This document shows positions 58,717 through 64,000 of a DNA stretch of 64,000 nucleotides, piece by piece. The notes under the pieces are model-generated. The model saw only the letters and a program-made list of their open reading frames with translations, did not search any database and was not told the origin of the DNA. How positions within the stretch are numbered: the stretch's first letter is position 1; each line of letters begins with the position of its first letter. The stretch comes from Ulva prolifera (taxonomy: Eukaryota; Chlorophyta; Ulvophyceae; Ulvales; Ulvaceae), in assembly GCA_023078555.1 (NCBI GenBank), contig CM041200.1:6921361-6985360 (forward strand), in the 5' to 3' direction. The translations under genes and the position numbers were made by a program.

Positions 58717-58964
58717 TGTCGAGAGAAATAGGTTTAGTCTAGGCCAATGTGAACATGCATGTAGTTGACTCACTTGTGTGATCATGAGGGTCGTGACAGA
58801 AGGGCGTACTCTGCATATATATAGTCTAGATGTGGGCAGTGAGCTCTATCGAGTCTCACTGACCTTCCCTCTGTCACGACAGGTATGTCTGCTTCTCTGC
58901 ATCGTTCATGTCATGCTCCTGTCTCTGTAAGTCGAGTCTCACTGACCTTCCCTCTGTCACGACA
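58717..58964 (+). repeat. Orphan copia B-type LTR, inverted
   Basis: 248 bp, from TGTCGAGAG to CACGACA, close to the copia B LTRs but on the plus strand. The flanking pentamers (AGGAC and GTGGC) do not match, so it is not a simple solo LTR with TSD. Its outer end joins the pol scrap exactly at the LTR terminus. Confidence 0.92.
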
Positions 58965-58986
58965 GTGGCTGTAAGTTGCAGTCCCG

Positions 58987-59079
58987 ATGGCTCTGTCTGT
59001 GAAGCGACTAGGAGCGGAGCTAAAAGAACGCGCCCGCGAAGCACACAAGAAAACAAACTGCCAGGATTACATTTTATGA
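58987..59079 (+). other. Small upstream ORF of LINE copy 1
   Basis: 30 codons, starting MALSVKRLGAELKER. Just before its stop another frame opens and continues to a TGA at 59135-59137 with a charged, protein-like composition (YDDARLEHVL). Together they may be the remains of a short leader ORF broken by one indel. Function unknown. Confidence 0.35.
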
Positions 59080-59096
59080 CGACGCTCGGTTAGAGC

Positions 59097-62000
59097 ATGT
59101 CCTCGACGTCGAAGAGAAGGCATTCTGGGACGCCTGAAGGTGTCGCAGCTCCAGCACGCTCGCCCATCAAGCTCCAGCGCGCTGTGCTACATCCAAAAGC
59201 AAAAGATGAAGCAGCAGCTGCAAGATCTGATGGCGAGTGCTGCTTGCAAGGCAGCTTCGTAGAGGTCGAAGCTGAGGACAGCAAAGCAGATGAGACTCCA
59301 CATGAACCGCCAGCAGCCGCTAGCCGGCTCCTGAAGCAGCTCGCAACCAAGTTGCGAGTTGAATCTGTGCCAGCTAGCGCTCCGCGGTCACGGCGGGCGA
59401 AGCTGAGGGAGGATCCCGGTCCACCCTCGGGCCAGCCTTCCCGGAGCAGCTCTGAGGAACCTCCCTGCACTGAAGAAGCAGCCAAGGCTGCTCCAGCTGC
59501 TGAAGGTCCGTCAAGCACATCAGCCACGCCCACCCCTGCAGCAGCCACCGGGGCAGCGACGCCTACAGATGCACCACCAGCGCATCGACAATCCTCCGAC
59601 CGCCCGATCCCCACCAATGATGAACCCACCGACCGTGGAGCCACAGCCAGCGCAGGCGCCGCGCACCCCATGGAGCAGCCTCAGCCGGACCTTCCCCCGC
59701 CGCCACCCCCGCCGCCTGCCCAGCCCGCCCCTGCCGACCCGCCTGCAGCCACTGCTGAACAGTCAGCACCTGGCGCGGGTGCCGGCACGCGCGAGCAGCC
59801 CGCCCGGCCCGCAGCCGCCGCCCCAGGCGCCGGTACGAGCCGCGGTGGCGCCGGCAGAGCGGCAAAGGGGCGTGGAGGCGGCCGGAAGCAAGTGCCGAGG
59901 AAGCACAAAGGGCTGCGCGCGGCCCAAGCCTGTCCACGCACAGGCCAACAACACGGCGGTGGCACCACCCGCAAGTTCATCAGGCGGGCAGTGTCAGAAC
60001 AGCTCACCCGCGACTTTAGCCTCTGCTCTGCCCAAGCCCTCGAGGCCATCTCGTCGGCAGCGGCAGAGGCAGGTGGCCGAAGTGCGCTGAACCAGGTGCT
60101 AGCCCCCATCGCCGCACTCCTCCGTCACCCTTCGCTTGTCCTTGCTGAGCCGCGTGGTGGCAGCGACACCGACAAGCGTGACAAGCGCATGCTGGCCATC
60201 ATGGCCAAGTCATTAAGTTACACATATCTGGCCATTGTATGGCAAAGCAAACAAACAACATCAAGCCAACCCAGCGACCGGCTGCCACACCAGCAACCAC
60301 AAGAAAGCATCACAGCAAAAAACCCCAGACAACAACCAACCACAAATGCATCAAACGCCCCACGACCAGAGCACTCAACCCACAAAGTCATCATGGCCAA
60401 GTACCGGCGGGGGGAGCTGGAGGACGAGGAGGGAGGCTTTGTGCCTTCGGTGACCCATTGGCGAAAGGAGATGACCGAGGAGGCGCGTCTAGCAGAGCGC
60501 GTGGAGTCAGGAGTGAAAGGCGGGAGCATCCACATCGCCGCCCGCCGTCTGAAGAATGAGAAGCCGGCCGATACGACGTCCGCTGCCGTCATGGAGAAGC
60601 TGCGTGCGCTGCACCCGGCGGCGGCGCCACCGCCGCCTCTCGAGTGCGACGTGCCTGCTCTTTAGATTGACAGCATCCTGCTCCGCAGGGTGCTTGCCCG
60701 CATCAAGAACCACAAAAAAGGCCGCGCCGGGGGACCCTCGGGTTGGACCTTCGAGATGATCCTTGCGGTCACCGTGGGTACCGCCCGGGGGTTCCAAGCG
60801 GCCCTCGATTTTGTGAACTTGATGTTGTCCGGCATGCTGCCCCGCGAGTGCGGCCTCCTCGATTCGAAGCTCCTCGCTCTCCAAAAGGATGCATGGGGTG
60901 TCCGGCCCATCGCCATCGGCGAGGTCTGGTACCGCCTTGCAGCGATGTGCGCGATCGAGGCTGTCGGCAAAGCCGCGGGGCGGGACCTCGCGCCACTGTA
61001 GGTGGGCGTCGGCACGGCTGGCGGGACGGAAGTGGTGGCGCACAGCATCGCGGCGGCGCTGGAGAAGGTCCCCCACGCCATCGCGCTGACGGTGGACATG
61101 CGGAATGCTTTCAACGAGATCCACCGCACCGCCGTCGCGCGCGGGGTTTTGAAAGCGCTGCCGGAGCTGCTCCCGTTATTCCAATTCGGGTACGGTGCCG
61201 CCACCCAACTCCATGTGGTGGGTGCCGCTAGCGGCACTGTGATTGAGTCGCATCGTGGGGTGCGGCAGGGCGACCCGCTGGGGCCGCTGCTATTTGCATT
61301 GGGCTTCCAGGAAGTCTTGACGGCACTAGCGGCAGCAGTCCCGGAGGCGCCCAGCATGTCGTACCTCGATGACTTCTCTGCCGTGGGCCGCGGGCCTGCG
61401 TTGCGCAAGGTCCTAGGCCGCCTCTGCGGGGATGGTCCGGGCAGCGCGCGCTCGGTCGGCCTCACCATCGTGCCGGGTAAGAGTGGCGTGTTTGCGCCCT
61501 GTGCCGAGGCGCACGAAGAGTGTCGTGCCATCCAGCAGTCCACCGGCGTGCCCCACAGAGAGGACGGCATCACAGTAGTCGGCACCCACGTCAGCACCGA
61601 CGCCTTCGTCCGCGCGCGGCTGAAAGCCGCTGCCGCGAAGGCAATCGGGGAGATCGACCTGCTCATGCGCTTGCCGGTCACCAAGCAGGTGCAGCTGCTG
61701 CTGCTCCGGCAGTCATTTGCTGTCCGCTTGGTGCACCACCAGCGCACGACCAGGTGGGAGCTCCTGGCCGAGTCGACACGCGCCCTCGAGGGCGCTGTCG
61801 TCGCCGCGGTGGCGAGCATTGCGCAGGTGCCGGTCACGCAGGATCCGTCTGGCGTGCTCGTTCAGATGAGCTCGGCAGTGCAGCAGATGTTGTTGCCGAT
61901 TCGCCACGGCGGCCTTGGGCTGCGTATGACCCACCCAGTTTAGGCGAAAGCGGCGTTGCTCACCGGCGTCGCGGTGGCTCAACGGGTCGTTGCTGACGGC

Positions 62001-62948
62001 CCTGCCGTGTTCCAGCGGCTCGACGGGCCTGCCGCGCCGGCGATGCAGCGCGACTGGGACTGCATCCGCGGCGTCTTGCCCGACGTCGAGGAGTGGGTCA
62101 CGAAGGTCTCCGACAAGATCGACGGTGGCTCACCGGCGGACTTCTCCAGCAAAGGAGTGCGTCATGTTCTCTCCTTTTTGCAGCATGTAGTGTCTAGGTC
62201 CATGGGTGACAAGGCCGGCAAGGCGTTCCTGGATGGCATGGACTTGAGCACAGAGGCAGGCAGGCTCGGTGCTGCTCGAGTGCGCAGTGCCCGCGGTGCC
62301 CCTGGCAGCGCCTTCTTGTCCGCCCTCCCTAGCCGGCGGCGGCTGTACACCACCATCGGTAACCACTCCCTCACCACCATCCTCCGCCACCGCCTCGGTG
62401 AGCGAGTCAGCGGCCCCGTGGAGATGCCGCCATGCGATTGCTCCGGCGAGAGCGTCGGACGCGGAGACCATGCTATGCTGTGTACCCGACACAACAAGGA
62501 TATTTCGTCGCGCCATGATGATTTTGCTCTTGCAATGCGCCATCTTCATTCTTGTGCTTCGGTGACAACGAGCATGGAGCCGCCGTATGGCGGCGTGCAT
62601 GGGGAGCACAGAGCAGGGGCCGTGGGGGAGCACCGAGCGGACATCCTCGCGATCTTGACGGGGGGGCGTCATGTCATAGTGGACGTGACGGTGACGCACC
62701 CGCTCGGGAAGAAAGCTTTGAGTAGGGGGTCGCACCGGGAGGATGCCTCAGCGGCGAAGGTCGCGGAGACGCTCAAGCGGAATGATTGGGAGAAGTTTGC
62801 TGATAAGCCGCAGTATGAGTTTGTTCCGTTTGCCGTTGAGTCCTATGGGAAGTTCGGGCCGCGGGCTGAGGAGTACATCAGGGAGTTGGGTGAGATTGCT
62901 GCGGCATCAGGCCGGGTCTCCAAGTCAGTGTTTTTGAGGAATGCGTAG
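59097..62948 (+). pseudogene. LINE copy 1 protein: Pro/Ala-rich N-terminus, RT, zinc finger, nuclease-like domain
   Basis: One frame runs the whole length and is broken only by in-frame TAG codons at 60663, 60999, 61941 and 62946. The N-terminal 370 residues are Pro/Ala-rich with Arg-Gly clusters, probably nucleic-acid binding. RT has GPSGWTFE, motif A VDMRNAFNEI, motif B RQGDPLGPLLF and motif C YLDD at 61362-61373, so the catalytic Asp residues are present. A CX1CX10HX3C finger follows near 62433-62490, then RHDDF, ADILAIL and VDVTVTHP. RT followed by finger and PD-(D/E)XK-like nuclease is the layout of R2-type LINEs. Frame decay against copy 2 begins after 62946. Confidence 0.82.
60211..60388 (-). 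mobile_element. 178-bp truncated LINE 3' end nested in LINE copy 1
   Basis: It matches the 3' UTR of the same family, inserted antisense. A perfect 14-bp TSD, CATCATGGCCAAGT, lies at 60197-60210 and 60389-60402. The insertion plus TSD adds 192 bp, a multiple of three, so the host frame stays open across it. Confidence 0.93.
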
Positions 62949-63138
62949 AAGTTGCTTTCGTGTGTGCTGCAGAAGGGCAATGCGGAATATGTATGCGCAC
63001 ACGCTGACGGCCGTCGCCCGGTCGTGCGGCAAGAATTTCACTCAGGGCCTTGATGTGCCGGTGGATGCCTTTCTGGGTTGAGAGCTCTGTTCCTAGAGCG
63101 TCTGATGGACTTGATTTTGGCTGATGTCCGGGTTGTGG

Positions 63139-64000
63139 GCTTGGGCAGAGAAGAGGCTAAAGTCGCGGGTGAGCTGATCTGACACTGTCCGCCTGATGAA
63201 CTTGCGAGTGGTGCCGCCATGTTGCTGGCCTGTGCGTGGACAGGCTTGAGCGGCGCGCAGCCCTTTGTGCTTCCTTGGCGCTTGCTTCCGGCCGCCTCCG
63301 CGTCCCTTTGCCGCTCTGCCGGCGCCACCGCGGCTCGTGCCGGCGCCTGGGGCGGCGGCTGCGGGCTGGGCGGGCTGCTCGCGCGTGCCGGCACCCGCTC
63401 CAGATGCTGATTGTTCAGCGGTGGCTGCAGGCGGGTCGGCAGGGGCGGGCTGGGCTGGCGGCGGGGGTGGTGGCGGGGGAAGGTCCGGCTGTGGCTCCTC
63501 CACGGGGTGCGCGGCGCCTGCGCTAGCTGTGGCTCCACGGTCGGCGGGTTCATCATTGGCGGGAATCGGGCGGTTGGAAGATGGTCGGTGCGCTGGTGGT
63601 GCATCTGTAGGCGTCGCTGCTCCGGTGGCTGCTGCAGGGGTGGGCGCTGGGGCTGGCGTGGCTGATGTGCTTGACGGACCTTCAGCAGCTGGAGCAGCGT
63701 TGGTTGCTTCTTCAGTGCAGGGAGGTTCCTCAGAGCAGCTCCGGGAGGGCTGGCCCGAGAGAGCACCGGGATCCTCTCTCAGCTTCGCCCTCAGCGACCG
63801 CGGAGCGCTAGCTGGCACAGAATCAACTCGTAACTTGGTTGCGAGCTGCTTCTGGAGCCGGCTAGCGGCTGCAGGCGGTTGCTTTGGAGTATCATCTGCT
63901 TTGCTGTTCTCAGCGTCGACCTCTGTGTGGCTGCCTTGCAAGTAGCACTCGCCCTCAGATCTTGCTGCTGCTGCTTCATCTTCTGTTTCTGGATGCAGCT
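63139..64000 (-). pseudogene. LINE copy 3, N-terminal part only, runs off the window
   Basis: Minus-strand coding sequence homologous to the Pro/Ala-rich N-terminus of LINE copy 1 (59190-60040), open from the window edge. Homology ends after FSLFSAQA near 63139, where it meets the tail of copy 1 head-on. The frame then reads about 15 unrelated residues to a stop at 63093. The rest of the copy, including RT, is missing on this side and its start lies beyond 64000. Confidence 0.82.

Larger units (their letters stand above)
58965..63138 (+). mobile_element. LINE copy 1, near full length, decayed
   Basis: About 4.2 kb on the plus strand: 5' region, one long reading frame with RT and a C-terminal zinc finger plus nuclease-like domain, and a diverged partial 3' UTR. 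It ends at a junction with copy 3, which points the opposite way. A fragment of its own family is nested at 60211-60388. The 5' end is uncertain because the orphan LTR abuts it. Confidence 0.85.

Noticed and set aside
58717-58964. Ordinary solo LTR
   Set aside because: Flanking pentamers differ and one side is an inverted pol scrap.

Overview
The window is repeat-dominated eukaryotic nuclear DNA: LTR retrotransposons, a PIF/Harbinger DNA transposon, a LINE with a C-terminal nuclease-like domain, and about 40 kb of satellite. No host gene, rRNA or bona fide tRNA gene was recognised. The species cannot be named from the sequence; a protist or alga is plausible but unproven.

Layout. A satellite array starts near position 49 and runs to about 57859. 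Six precise insertions interrupt it: copia A1 (1706-6438), a PIF/Harbinger element (7447-10980), two copies of a 321-bp TRIM (29506-29826 and 37568-37888), copia A2 (41807-46539) and copia B (46961-51151). Each insertion has a perfect target-site duplication (TSD) drawn from the satellite, so the array is older than its insertions. From 57860 to the window end lies a tangle of LINE copies in both orientations plus an orphan copia B LTR.

The array is modular. Four modules share the same ends: P (110 bp), Q (164 bp), R (202 bp) and S (243 bp), plus P' (79 bp, a deleted P). They combine into higher-order repeats of 243 (P'+Q), 312 (R+P), 322 (P'+S), 384 (P+P+Q) and 476 bp (R+P+Q). These are duplicated again in blocks of about 1.0, 1.36, 1.7, 2.9 and 7.6-8.4 kb.

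The strongest candidate for something new is in the copia elements. In families A (two copies) and B, Gag-protease-integrase ends at a TAG and reverse transcriptase-RNase H follows in the -1 frame. The overlap carries a slippery heptamer (AAATTTT in B, GAATTTT in A), a 7-8 nt spacer and a 7-bp hairpin. This looks like programmed -1 frameshifting between integrase and RT, an unusual place for it. Both families also have a primer-binding site complementary to the anticodon arm of initiator tRNA-Met, the half-tRNA priming known for Drosophila copia.

A2 has no visible lesion and A1 has one RT frameshift. B is dead: it has an internal deletion, a frameshift and two LINE insertions. The Harbinger element has two intact convergent genes, a DDE transposase and a Myb/SANT-like protein. 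The 5'-truncated LINE insertions have 14-bp TSDs and a fixed 3' end without a poly(A) tail.
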